Source: Paenibacillus tarimensis (GTDB lineage Bacteria; Bacillota; Bacilli; Paenibacillales; Paenibacillaceae). Taken from it: a stretch of 64,000 nt of DNA. Shown here piece after piece: positions 35,516 to 43,878 of this stretch; position 1 is the stretch's first letter, and each line of letters starts with the position of its first letter. A model generated the notes under the pieces. The model saw only the letters and a list, made by a program, of their open reading frames with translations. It was not told where the DNA came from and ran no database searches. Location: NCBI RefSeq assembly GCF_021532315.1, contig NZ_JAKGAO010000006.1:124001-188000 (forward strand), in the 5' to 3' direction. A program made the position numbers and the translations under genes.

Positions 35516-36115
35516 ATGAAGATCGGGTTGACTGGCGGAATCGCCTGCGGCAAAAGCACGGTTGCGGCCATGCTGAAGCAGCGTGGCGCTATGCTTGTCG
35601 ATGCGGACCAGGTCGCCAGGGAAGTTGTTCTCCCTGGTGAGCCTGCGCTCTCAGAGGTGACCGCTGTGTTTGGACAAGCTGTCATAAATCCGGACGGCTC
35701 GTTGAACCGAGCCAAGTTAGGTGAAATCGTTTTTGCGGATAAGGACAAGCTTCGTCAGCTAGAGGGGATCCTGCATCCGGCTATCCGCAAACGTATGTGG
35801 ACCATTATAGACGCAGCGGAGCAGGATAATCCGGGACGTTTAATCGCAGCTGATATACCCTTGCTGTATGAGACAGGCCAGCAGCATCTTTATGACGGTA
35901 TTCTCGTGGTGTATATTCCGAGAGAGCTGCAGCTGAAGCGTCTGCTGCAGAGGAACCCTGATTTGGCGGAGGAGCAGGCCAGACAGCGTATTGATGCACA
36001 AATGGACATCGGCCAAAAGAAGGAACTGGCAGACTGGGTTATTGACAACAGCGGAACACTGGACCAAACGGAGCAGCAGGTTAATGCGCTTTGGACAGAA
36101 TGGGGGCTGCGATGA
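35516..36115 (+). CDS. coaE: Dephospho-CoA kinase
   Basis: A 199-residue P-loop kinase for the last step of coenzyme A synthesis. Walker A is GGIACGKST at the N-terminus, followed by the DADQVARE stretch, IPLLYETG, and RNPDLAEEQARQRIDAQ. ATG 35516 follows GAGGTGAAGG and gives the standard length. It overlaps the next gene by 4 bp. Confidence 0.95.
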   Translation: MKIGLTGGIACGKSTVAAMLKQRGAMLVDADQVAREVVLPGEPALSEVTAVFGQAVINPDGSLNRAKLGEIVFADKDKLRQLEGILHPAIRKRMWTIIDAAEQDNPGRLIAADIPLLYETGQQHLYDGILVVYIPRELQLKRLLQRNPDLAEEQARQRIDAQMDIGQKKELADWVIDNSGTLDQTEQQVNALWTEWGLR

Positions 36116-36678
36116 GATGGCTCCTGAAAAAACGTGTCATGCTGCTGCTCTTTATCGGCCTGCTGGTTCTGCTGTTCGTCAATTCCAGCTGGATGGGCAG
36201 GGTACTGTATCCTATTTATTATAAGAGCGACATAACGGCAAGTGCCCAAAATTATGGCGTTGATCCTTACTTGGTAGCAGCCATTATACGAGCAGAATCC
36301 AATTATAAGACTGGCAAGGAATCGAAGAAGGGCGCACTTGGCATTATGCAGATTATGCCCGATACCGCTAAGTGGATTGTGGAGAAGGCTGAGTTTACTG
36401 AAGTTTCTATGGAGGAGCTGCGCGATAGGGCAGACATTGGAATTGAGCTTGGCACCTGGTACCTGCGCTCTCTGCATGAACAATTTGAGAATAATTCTGT
36501 AGCAGTTGTTGCCGCTTATAACGCAGGACCGGGCAATGTCCGGAGCTGGCTGCGTGAAGGAGTTTGGGACGGCACTCATGAGTCAAGCAGCCAGATTCCA
36601 TTCGGCGAGACAAGACACTATGTACAGAAGGTTATTTATTATTATAATAAGTACAAGGAGCTTTATCCTGTACTTTAG
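36112..36678 (+). CDS. Lytic transglycosylase (SLT domain)
   Basis: A 188-residue membrane-anchored peptidoglycan lytic transglycosylase. A single N-terminal helix (about residues 6-26) anchors it outside the membrane. The SLT motifs are IIRAESNYK with catalytic E62, GALGIMQIMP, VAAYNAGPGNV, and ETRHYVQKVIYYY. ATG 36112 overlaps the coaE stop, so it belongs to the same transcript. Confidence 0.9.
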   Translation: MRWLLKKRVMLLLFIGLLVLLFVNSSWMGRVLYPIYYKSDITASAQNYGVDPYLVAAIIRAESNYKTGKESKKGALGIMQIMPDTAKWIVEKAEFTEVSMEELRDRADIGIELGTWYLRSLHEQFENNSVAVVAAYNAGPGNVRSWLREGVWDGTHESSSQIPFGETRHYVQKVIYYYNKYKELYPVL

Positions 36679-36688
36679 ATGCTCTTAG

Positions 36689-36737
36689 AAAAAGCCTCAG
36701 CGCAGCCGTCCGTGCGGGACGGCATGCGCCGAAGCTT
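36689..36737 (-). terminator. Terminator of the spore protein gene
   Basis: On the minus strand a long GC-rich stem (core GCCGTCC/GGACGGC with flanking imperfect pairs) is followed by a run of five T. It serves the spore protein gene and may act in both directions for the convergent lytic transglycosylase gene. Confidence 0.8.
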
Positions 36738-36755
36738 TCCTGTATTAAGCCTGAA

Positions 36756-36974
36756 TTATTTAAATTGACCAGCCAGCGATTGCTCGGCGATTTGGACCAG
36801 CTTACGTGTGATGTAACCCCCGAGGGAACCTGCATCACGTGTAGCCATGTTACCGTAGTAACCGTCTTGCGGGATCGAAATACCCAGCTCTTGAGCGACC
36901 TCAAATTTCATTTGGTCCAGAGCAGCTGTAGCTTGCGGTACTACCAACTGGTTGCTGTTACGGTTAGATGCCAT
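36756..36974 (-). CDS. Alpha/beta-type small acid-soluble spore protein
   Basis: A 72-residue spore DNA-binding protein. It carries the germination-protease region FEVAQELGI and the conserved DNA-binding tail GYYGNMATRDAGSLGGYITRKLV split over its second half. Start ATG 36974 has a near-perfect AAGGAGGTG. Such genes are read by the forespore sigma-G polymerase; a clear -10/-35 pair was not resolved here. Confidence 0.95.
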   Translation of the reverse strand: MASNRNSNQLVVPQATAALDQMKFEVAQELGISIPQDGYYGNMATRDAGSLGGYITRKLVQIAEQSLAGQFK

Positions 36975-37108
36975 TGCGTTTCACCTCCTTGCGGTTGGTA
37001 ACTGTATTATGTGCGTATTTCCGAATCTCATTACACTAAATTTAAGGGCAATTGTTACCATGCGCCCGTAAAACCTTACCGGATACCAAGATGGAGGCTC
37101 TGTAAACC

Positions 37109-37591
37109 ATGAAATGCCCCTACTGTGATTACGCCGGCACGAAGGTTCTTGATTCAAGACCGGCTAACGAGAATAAGTCAATACGAAGAAGACGAGAATG
37201 TGAACAGTGCAGCAGACGCTTTACCACCTTTGAGATGGTTGAGGAAACACCATTGATCATTATTAAGAAGGACGGGAGCCGGGAGGAATTCAGCCGTGAC
37301 AAGATTCTTCGCGGGCTGATCCGTGCATGCGAGAAGCGCCCTGTATCCATTGAACAGCTTGAGGTTATTGTGTCCGAAGTTGAGAAGGAGCTCCGCACGA
37401 CAGCTCAAGCAGAAGTCGAAAGCCGCGATATCGGCGAGATTGTTATGGAGCAGCTGTACCCGGTGGATGAAGTGGCGTATGTGCGGTTTGCAAGCGTATA
37501 CCGCCAATTCAAAGATATCAATATGTTCATGAAAGAGCTCAACAATTTGCTGTCCAAGCATACCTTCCCAGGCGGTGAAAATAACAGTTGA
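37109..37591 (+). CDS. nrdR: Transcriptional repressor NrdR
   Basis: A 160-residue ATP/dATP-sensing repressor of ribonucleotide reductase genes. Zinc ribbon cysteines are C3, C6, C31 and C34 (MKCPYC and CEQC), followed by the ATP-cone domain ([20 protein letters not shown]). ATG 37109 follows ATGGAGG. Its stop codon overlaps the -35 box of the tRNA promoter. Confidence 0.96.
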   Translation: MKCPYCDYAGTKVLDSRPANENKSIRRRRECEQCSRRFTTFEMVEETPLIIIKKDGSREEFSRDKILRGLIRACEKRPVSIEQLEVIVSEVEKELRTTAQAEVESRDIGEIVMEQLYPVDEVAYVRFASVYRQFKDINMFMKELNNLLSKHTFPGGENNS

Positions 37592-37617
37592 CACGTTTAT
37601 AACAAACGTGCTATTAT
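37588..37617 (+). promoter_or_regulatory. Promoter of the tRNA-Ala gene
   Basis: TTGACA (37588-37593), an 18-bp spacer and TATTAT (37612-37617). The -35 box shares bases with the nrdR stop codon. Confidence 0.75.
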
Positions 37618-37702
37618 CTATCTTGTCGTCACGTTGAATAGCCTGCTATTGCAGTCCAGAAGAGATGACGGCAGTATATTTTCCTTCTATTGAGGGAAAT
37701 TC

Positions 37703-37778
37703 GGGGCCTTAGCTCAGCTGGGAGAGCGCATCGCTGGCAGCGATGAGGTCAGGGGTTCGATCCCCCTAGGCTCCACCA
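37703..37778 (+). tRNA. tRNA-Ala (anticodon GGC)
   Basis: A complete 76-nt cloverleaf with encoded CCA. Acceptor arm GGGGCCT pairs with AGGCTCC and contains the G3-U70 wobble that identifies alanine tRNA. D-arm GCTC/GAGC, anticodon stem CATCG/CGATG with loop CTGGCAG giving GGC, and T-arm AGGGGTTCGATCCCCC are all intact. Confidence 0.97.
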
Positions 37779-37793
37779 TAACTTAGAACCCGC

Positions 37794-37819
37794 AAACCCT
37801 TGAATATCAAGGGTTTTTT
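37794..37819 (+). terminator. Terminator of the tRNA-Ala gene
   Basis: AAACCCTTGA and TCAAGGGTTT pair around a 3-nt loop and run into six T in total. Confidence 0.9.
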
Positions 37820-37942
37820 GTATTTTTACTTCGGTATGGTTGCTTTCACAATATTACTGCTTAAACGGATATTACACTTACAGAGCGTATTTTACTTATT
37901 CCCGGGACAACGATTGTTCTGGCAGGTATAGAGGAGTTTTAA

Positions 37943-38917
37943 ATGATGATAGAAAACTTTTGGCGTGATTTGCCGCGCCCTTTTTTTGTACTGGCACCCA
38001 TGGAAGATGTGACGGATGTTGTTTTTCGCCATGTCGTAAGCGAGGCAGGCAGACCGGATGTGTTTTTTACGGAGTTTGCGAATACGGAGAGTTATTGTCA
38101 TCCGGAGGGGAACAAAAGTGTGCGTGGGCGCTTGACTTTTACCCCAGATGAACAGCCTATTGTCGCACATATCTGGGGAGATAAGCCGGAATTTTTCCGG
38201 GAAATGAGCATCGGTATGGCGAAAGAAGGGTTCAAAGGCATCGATATTAATATGGGTTGTCCCGTGGCGAATGTAGCAGAGAATGGGAAGGGCAGCGGAC
38301 TGATCTGCCGTCCTGATACCGCAGCGGATATCATCCAGGCCGCCAAAGCCGGGGGACTGCCTGTCAGCGTAAAAACAAGGCTCGGTTTTAGCGAAGTAAA
38401 CGAATGGCGTGAGTGGTTAACCCATATTTTAAAGCAAGACATCGTAAATTTGTCCATCCATCTGCGAACACGAGAGGAAATGAGCAAGGTAAAAGCACAT
38501 TGGGAACTGATCCCGGAGATCAAAAATCTACGTGATGAGGTGGCGCCCGATACGCTTCTGACCATTAACGGGGATATTCCTGACCGTCAGACCGGCTTGC
38601 AGCTTGCTGAGCAGTACGGTGTAGACGGTGTTATGATCGGGCGTGGTATTTTTCAAAATCCATTTGCTTTTGAAAAAGTGCCGAAGGAACACAGCAGTGC
38701 GGAATTACTTGATTTGCTGCGGTTGCATTTGGATCTCCATGATGAATACGCAGCAGTGGTACCACGCTCGTTTAGCGCTCTTACCCGCTTTTTCAAAATC
38801 TATGTCCGTGGGTTTCGTGGGGCAAGCGAACTCAGAAACAGCTTGATGAACGCCAAATCAACAAGCGAAGCACGTGCATTGCTTTGTGCGTTTGGAAGCA
38901 AGGAGCAGGCTTGGTGA
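37943..38917 (+). CDS. tRNA-dihydrouridine synthase family protein
   Basis: A 324-residue FMN-dependent TIM-barrel Dus enzyme reducing uridine to dihydrouridine in tRNA. It shows [14 protein letters not shown] at the start, [10 protein letters not shown] with the catalytic-loop cysteine region, the phosphate/FMN stretches VSVKTRLG and [13 protein letters not shown], and a helical C-terminal domain. ATG 37943 follows GAGGAG by 6 bp. Codon use is visibly AT-richer than in the genes before the tRNA, and the stop overlaps the next gene. It is likely a second Dus rather than the housekeeping copy. Confidence 0.88.
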   Translation: MMIENFWRDLPRPFFVLAPMEDVTDVVFRHVVSEAGRPDVFFTEFANTESYCHPEGNKSVRGRLTFTPDEQPIVAHIWGDKPEFFREMSIGMAKEGFKGIDINMGCPVANVAENGKGSGLICRPDTAADIIQAAKAGGLPVSVKTRLGFSEVNEWREWLTHILKQDIVNLSIHLRTREEMSKVKAHWELIPEIKNLRDEVAPDTLLTINGDIPDRQTGLQLAEQYGVDGVMIGRGIFQNPFAFEKVPKEHSSAELLDLLRLHLDLHDEYAAVVPRSFSALTRFFKIYVRGFRGASELRNSLMNAKSTSEARALLCAFGSKEQAW

Positions 38918-39813
38918 TGGATTATCTGAAAGCTATCCAACGATTCGCCGATGAAGTGGAGGACCAATTAGAAAGCTCAATCCATATTGATAGGTTGATT
39001 GAATTAACGTATGTTTCTAAGTTCCACTTTTATCGATTGTTTAAGGCCGTGGTCGGCATATCGGTTTACGATTATATACGTAAGAGGAAGCTGATCCGAG
39101 CTGCTGATGATTTGCGAAAGACTCAGCATAGCGTACTAGACATTGCGATTAAGTATGGTTTTGGCTCGCAAGAGGTTTTTAGCCGCAACTTCAAAAAGTT
39201 ATATCATACTTCTCCAGCCAAATATCGTTCATGCTATACGGGCGAAGACCGTTTGGCGGAGGATACTGTTTCGAAGCTCGACATCGAGTCCATCTGGCTG
39301 GAAATCAGAGCAAAGCATGGCAATGTGATCGTTTCAGACTTCTTTGAAAAGATCGAGGGGCTGAAGTTGATAGGGATCGAAAGGCCGTCTTGTGATGAGA
39401 ACATAAAAACAATTGATCCCTTTGTCCACGTATTCCTTCAACAGGCGGAGCAGATTCCTAATCGAAAATCGGATCATCTATATCGTCTCTGCTATGATAT
39501 TACCTTTGTTGGTGAAACAGCCCATTTTAAGGAAATGGTAGCAGTTGAGGTAGAGGAGCTGGTAAACGTCCCGTCAGGTATGAAGCCTTTTGTGGTAGAC
39601 GGACTCAATATGATCAAATTTGTTCATATAGGCAAACTGTTTTCCGAACAAAAAGACGATATTCTCTCGACCTACCATTTTCTATACCAATACAGGATTC
39701 CCGCTTCCAATGCAATATTGACCAGTGAATTGTTGCTTGAGAAATACGAGCCCACATTTGTTAGCCCATATGCTGATGATGCAAAAGTGGAAATCTACCT
39801 TTCAGTTGAATAG
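38917..39813 (+). CDS. AraC-type regulator with effector domain
   Basis: A 298-residue protein. Residues 1-105 are an N-terminal AraC double helix-turn-helix (IHIDRLIELTYVSKFHFYR and FGSQEVFSRNFKKLYHTSP). The rest resembles a GyrI/AraE-binding effector domain, as in Rob/SoxS-like multidrug-responsive regulators. ATG 38917 overlaps the Dus stop (TGATG); GTG 38914 is an alternative with better spacing to AGGAG. It may control the following membrane enzyme. Confidence 0.82.
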   Translation: MDYLKAIQRFADEVEDQLESSIHIDRLIELTYVSKFHFYRLFKAVVGISVYDYIRKRKLIRAADDLRKTQHSVLDIAIKYGFGSQEVFSRNFKKLYHTSPAKYRSCYTGEDRLAEDTVSKLDIESIWLEIRAKHGNVIVSDFFEKIEGLKLIGIERPSCDENIKTIDPFVHVFLQQAEQIPNRKSDHLYRLCYDITFVGETAHFKEMVAVEVEELVNVPSGMKPFVVDGLNMIKFVHIGKLFSEQKDDILSTYHFLYQYRIPASNAILTSELLLEKYEPTFVSPYADDAKVEIYLSVE

Positions 39814-39903
39814 CGATTGCTGTAGAAGAGAGCAATAAACGTCAATATTTACGTGAGACTCTCTGCTACAGTTAATGCAATCGAACGAAAGGAAGTGGGT
39901 CAT

Positions 39904-41433
39904 GTGCGGTTCAGACCTAATCTCTGGTTATTAGCTCTTGCTTGTTTATTCTATGTGGTACCTATTACATCGGGGCTCTATGCGGTAACGGCATGGGTTG
40001 CCCCTGCACTGCTGTTGATCTACATATATAATGAGAAGGTGAAACTAGCCTTCCCCCTTGCAACGGTATGCCTTAGTTGTGTAATAATCATAGCCTACCA
40101 GGATGTTATTCCTGGTGGGTGGGGGGCCGTTTCCATTACAGTAGTGACTTCTACGATTATGCTGATCGCGCTGCTTGTTGTTAACAAATGGGTGGTTGCC
40201 CGAACGGGGAAGGTTACATCCGTCTTGTTTCTCCCAATGCTGCTGACGTCATTTGAATATTTCACAAGCTACGGGAACGTATTCGGGACATTCAATTCTT
40301 CCGCCTACAGTCAACTGGAAATAGGACCCGTTGCTGCGTTAGCTTCCATGTTTGGCATTTGGGGGATTGTGTTTATTCAATATTTGGCCGCCTCTTTACT
40401 GGCATATGTATTCAAGTCTGGTACCGATGCTAGGCAAAATAAGCGGATCATTATAAGTGCTCTAACCTTGATAATCGTGCTTGTTGGATTAGGTGCCGTG
40501 ATAAATTCTGAGCGGGATCAATCTTTAACGATTAAGGTGGCAGGAATTACCCCGGATCGTATCTTATGGGACGAGACGATAGAGACATTGTTTGAGAAGT
40601 GGGAAACAACAGGACTTCATGATCAGCGCAGTGGCGATGCTTCATTCACTGAACAGATTCAGCGGCTCAATGAAGGTATGATCAATAGGACAAAGCAAGA
40701 GCTCGAGTCAGGGAGCCGATTGATCGGCTGGTCGGAGGGTGCTGCTATTGTAATGGAACACGAGGAAGATGGTTTTTTGCAGCGTTTGCAGTCCCTCTCC
40801 GAGACCTATGAAGCAGTTCTGGTCGCAGGATATGTGAGGGTCAATGAACAAGCTGGATCGAAGATGGATAACCATTTAGTTATCATTGATGCAGATGGCA
40901 CGATTAAATCACGATATTCCAAATTTTCGCTGGTGCCCGGAGAAGAGCGCTATTTCAATAAAGGCCTGGAGAAAGTACCGGTTGTGGACACTGCTGCAGG
41001 GAGAATTGCGGCGGCCATTTGTTTCGATGCGGATTTCCCGGATCGAGTACGGGAAGCAGGATTAGAGAATCCGGATATTCTAGTTCTCCCCTCAAGCGAC
41101 TGGAAAGGAATTACACCGTATCATACGGAAATGAGCGCTTTTCGGGCAATCGAAAATCGGATGTCGGTTCTGCGTGTCACCCATGCCGGGATGAGTGCGG
41201 TATTTGATTCGCAGGGCAGCCTGGTTGCCGGCATAAGCGATTGGGAAAGCGAGCATGGTTCTATTCTCTCCACTGAACTTCCGCTGCCTCTGCCTGAGAG
41301 ACAAGACACGGTGTACAAGATGATTGGAGATGTATTACCTTTACTGTTCGGAATTGTTGTTATAATAATTCTAGTCATTGCCGTTTACAGAGCAATCGGC
41401 AGCAGATTACGGCGGGTACGAACTTTATCATAG
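39904..41433 (+). CDS. Membrane nitrilase-fold enzyme, apolipoprotein N-acyltransferase-like
   Basis: A 509-residue protein with about six N-terminal membrane helices (residues 5-200), an extracytoplasmic carbon-nitrogen hydrolase domain and a last helix near 475-495. The Glu-Lys-Cys triad is visible: E278 (GWSEGA), K340 (YSKFSLVPGEERY) and C373 (ICFDADFP). The layout is that of Lnt, which N-acylates lipoproteins, but the 33-residue K-to-C spacing is nearer soluble nitrilases than E. coli Lnt. GTG 39904 is chosen after AAAGGA; the frame extends upstream to a GTG at 39853 without a ribosome site. Function is uncertain. Confidence 0.75.
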   Translation: MRFRPNLWLLALACLFYVVPITSGLYAVTAWVAPALLLIYIYNEKVKLAFPLATVCLSCVIIIAYQDVIPGGWGAVSITVVTSTIMLIALLVVNKWVVARTGKVTSVLFLPMLLTSFEYFTSYGNVFGTFNSSAYSQLEIGPVAALASMFGIWGIVFIQYLAASLLAYVFKSGTDARQNKRIIISALTLIIVLVGLGAVINSERDQSLTIKVAGITPDRILWDETIETLFEKWETTGLHDQRSGDASFTEQIQRLNEGMINRTKQELESGSRLIGWSEGAAIVMEHEEDGFLQRLQSLSETYEAVLVAGYVRVNEQAGSKMDNHLVIIDADGTIKSRYSKFSLVPGEERYFNKGLEKVPVVDTAAGRIAAAICFDADFPDRVREAGLENPDILVLPSSDWKGITPYHTEMSAFRAIENRMSVLRVTHAGMSAVFDSQGSLVAGISDWESEHGSILSTELPLPLPERQDTVYKMIGDVLPLLFGIVVIIILVIAVYRAIGSRLRRVRTLS

Positions 41434-41508
41434 ATCAAGGGACAGATCGCGCTGCCGGCCAAAAGTATTTCGTGAACATTAAATGTTTCTTATAATTCAT
41501 ACTTCCTT

Positions 41509-41538
41509 ATAAAAACAGTCGAAACCGGCTGTTTTTAT
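41509..41538. terminator. Terminator after the nitrilase-fold gene
   Basis: ATAAAAACAG and CTGTTTTTAT pair around a small GC inner stem, with T-runs in both directions. Confidence 0.7.
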
Positions 41539-41680
41539 ATGGTTAACTAGACGAAATAACGGCATGTCTCTAATAATTCTGTGAAAATGTTAATCTAACA
41601 GGTCAAATTTACTATGTTATAATGGCCCGGTAAGAAAAAGTTAGTTATTTAGATCCACTTGCTGAACTGGGAGGTAATTT

Positions 41681-42676
41681 ATGAACAGAGTAAGCAAGCC
41701 GGGCCGCAGGTTCATTACCGGCATAATATTAGGGTTAATGCTCGCTTGCATGGGACCTTTCTTCCTTCTGGCGACGGAAACCGCTGCCGCAGCGGATGAT
41801 GTAACAATTAAGGTGAACGGGAATACGGTTAAACTGGACGATCCCGCCTTCGTGTCCCAAGGCAGATTATATGTACCAGCGGCACAAATAGCCCAGAAGC
41901 TCGGTGCGACCTCGAGCTGGGATAAGGAACAAGAAGAGATCATCATACATACGGCATTCAATGATAAGGCAGTTCTTGGCAACGGAGTTCCAGTCGTATA
42001 TTTCAATGGAGCACGTTACGTGATGGATGCGTTTCCAATGTTCAAGGACGGAAGGCTCTACATGCCGCTTATCCATCTTGCAGAGCTCCTGCACGCCGAA
42101 ATGACAGTGAAATCAGAGGGCGATCTGATTGAGTTGAAGCAGGTGGACCGAGCCGTGGTGGCCGATAAATACGGCCTTACCGAGATTAGTAAGGAAGCGG
42201 GTATTAGCAAGGCTGAGCTGCTGAAGCGCAATGGGCTTGATAGCAAGTCAACCATTAAGCCAGGTGCCAAGCTTAAGATATTAGTTCCCTCATTCATCGG
42301 CAATCCGGCCGATCCGTATACCGAAGCTGAGCTTACACTGCTGGCGAAGATCACGATGGTGGAAGCAGGTTATGAGAGCTATGAAGGCCAGCTGGCTATA
42401 GCGAACGTGATTTTGAACCGGGTGAAGGATTCAAGATTCCCGGGTACCATACGTGATGTGATTTATTCCGGCCGCCAGTTCCCGCCAGCCCATAACGGAT
42501 TGCTCGATAAGAGTAAGCCTCATGCAACGGCCCTGCGGGCAGCCAAGGATGCTTTGAACGGAAAGAATAACGTCAAGAATGCGGTATACTTCTTTAATCC
42601 TAAGTTTTCCAAAGGTTCCTTCTGGTCCAGCATGGATGTCATTATAACGATTGGCCATCATAGCTTTGCAAAGTAA
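41681..42676 (+). CDS. SleB-type wall hydrolase with copper-amine-oxidase-like and LysM domains
   Basis: A 331-residue exported protein. A signal peptide (about residues 1-38, ending AAAAAD) is followed by a copper-amine-oxidase N-terminal-like domain (VNGNTVKLDDPAFVSQGRLYV split across it), a LysM-like segment (YGLTEISKEAGISKAELLKR) and a C-terminal Hydrolase_2 domain (LAKITMVEAGYESYEGQLA, then ANVILNRVKDSRFPG). The last is the catalytic domain of SleB/CwlJ germination enzymes, with its glutamate in MVEAG. It probably acts on peptidoglycan in germination or sporulation. ATG 41681 follows GGGAGGT. Confidence 0.88.
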   Translation: MNRVSKPGRRFITGIILGLMLACMGPFFLLATETAAAADDVTIKVNGNTVKLDDPAFVSQGRLYVPAAQIAQKLGATSSWDKEQEEIIIHTAFNDKAVLGNGVPVVYFNGARYVMDAFPMFKDGRLYMPLIHLAELLHAEMTVKSEGDLIELKQVDRAVVADKYGLTEISKEAGISKAELLKRNGLDSKSTIKPGAKLKILVPSFIGNPADPYTEAELTLLAKITMVEAGYESYEGQLAIANVILNRVKDSRFPGTIRDVIYSGRQFPPAHNGLLDKSKPHATALRAAKDALNGKNNVKNAVYFFNPKFSKGSFWSSMDVIITIGHHSFAK

Positions 42677-42687
42677 AAGTAAGTAAG

Positions 42688-42725
42688 ACCGATACGGCTC
42701 GGTAAGGGCTGTGTCGGTTTTTTTA
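42688..42725 (+). terminator. Terminator after the wall hydrolase gene
   Basis: ACCGATACGGC and GGGCTGTGTCGGT pair with a few wobbles and are followed by seven T. Confidence 0.8.
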
Positions 42726-42884
42726 TGCATCGCGGCTCATGCGGCTGCTGGTTTCATACCGCTCCGCAGTAATCTCTACTTAGGCTAGAGAAGCAAAGAT
42801 TGTGCTGAACCCTTATAGGCAGTATCATTATTACAGCGTTACCAAATGAGCCAGGATTTATCGGGCTAATAAGGAGCGAGGTAT

Positions 42885-43814
42885 ATGCAAGCGTATTTAT
42901 TTGTGCATTTTAAAGAGAAGACGACGCCGGATGGCGAGCAGGTGTATTTTGCGCTGAGCACGGACGGATTTAACTGGGAGCAGGTTAATGGAGGCCAGCC
43001 GGTTCTTTGGAGCGAGAAAGGCGAGAAGGGCGTACGGGATCACACGATTGTGCGGACGAAGGAGGGCAAGTTCTACATCATCGCCACGGATCTCAGTCTT
43101 GCCAACTGCTTCAACACCAAATACAAGGGAGACTGGGCGAACATCGGCAGGGAGGGAAGCAAATGCCTGTCTATGTGGGAGTCGGATGACTTGGTGAATT
43201 GGTCGGAGCAGCGGCTGATACAGCTCGGAGATGAGGATTTCGGCTGTCTGTGGGCGCCGGATGTCATCTATGACAAGAAGAACGAAGATTACGTAATTCA
43301 CTGGTCTTCGTCCCATGCCTCTAATAACTATGGGAATAAGGCGATCTACTACACACGGACCAAGGATTTCAAGAGCTTTACGACCCCGCAGATGCTGTGC
43401 AGGAAGGATGACAGCGGGATTATTGACTCTGCTATTTACGAGGAGAACGGCACGTTCTACCGTTTCCTGAAGAGTGAGAAAAATCCCGAGGGTATTATTC
43501 TGCAGAAGGGAAAAACACTCACCGGCGAGTATGCAAGAATAGAAGCCTTTGATGAGGAAATGGCCAAGCTCGGCCACCCTGCGTATGAGGCCCCTACGGC
43601 CTTTAAGCTGAGCGATGGCAGATGGTGCCTCATGCTGGACTTCTTCGGTGTGGTCGGTGAAGGGCAGGGTTATGTTCCGTTTATAGCGGAGGACATTGAT
43701 TCGGGCCGTTTTATCCGCTCGGATGCCAGCTTTACCTTCCCTTACCGCTTCAAGCACGGTACGGTCCTTCCAATCACAATGGACGAGTACCATAGAATTA
43801 AGAGCTGGAAATAA
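42885..43814 (+). CDS. Glycoside hydrolase family 43-like enzyme
   Basis: A 309-residue five-bladed beta-propeller glycosidase. Acidic residues fitting the catalytic set are in VRDHTIVRTKEGKFY, LWAPDVIYDKKNEDY and IIDSAIYEENGTFYRF. GH43 enzymes remove arabinofuranosyl or xylosyl units from plant polysaccharide fragments. No signal peptide is present, so it works in the cytoplasm on imported oligosaccharides. ATG 42885 follows AAGGAGCGAGG. Confidence 0.82.
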   Translation: MQAYLFVHFKEKTTPDGEQVYFALSTDGFNWEQVNGGQPVLWSEKGEKGVRDHTIVRTKEGKFYIIATDLSLANCFNTKYKGDWANIGREGSKCLSMWESDDLVNWSEQRLIQLGDEDFGCLWAPDVIYDKKNEDYVIHWSSSHASNNYGNKAIYYTRTKDFKSFTTPQMLCRKDDSGIIDSAIYEENGTFYRFLKSEKNPEGIILQKGKTLTGEYARIEAFDEEMAKLGHPAYEAPTAFKLSDGRWCLMLDFFGVVGEGQGYVPFIAEDIDSGRFIRSDASFTFPYRFKHGTVLPITMDEYHRIKSWK

Positions 43815-43878
43815 TTTATAGCGGCAGCCGGCATGTAACAGGATCATCAGGCATTGCGCAGGAAGCAGGATACTATAG

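Noticed and set aside
37703-41680. tRNA-integrated element with direct repeats
   Set aside because: No repeat of the tRNA 3' end and no integrase-like gene was found between the tRNA and the SleB-type gene.
42897-43847. Long open frame antisense to the GH43 gene
   Set aside because: Same reason: the plus-strand protein is clearly GH43-like with a good start, while the antisense translation lacks domains.
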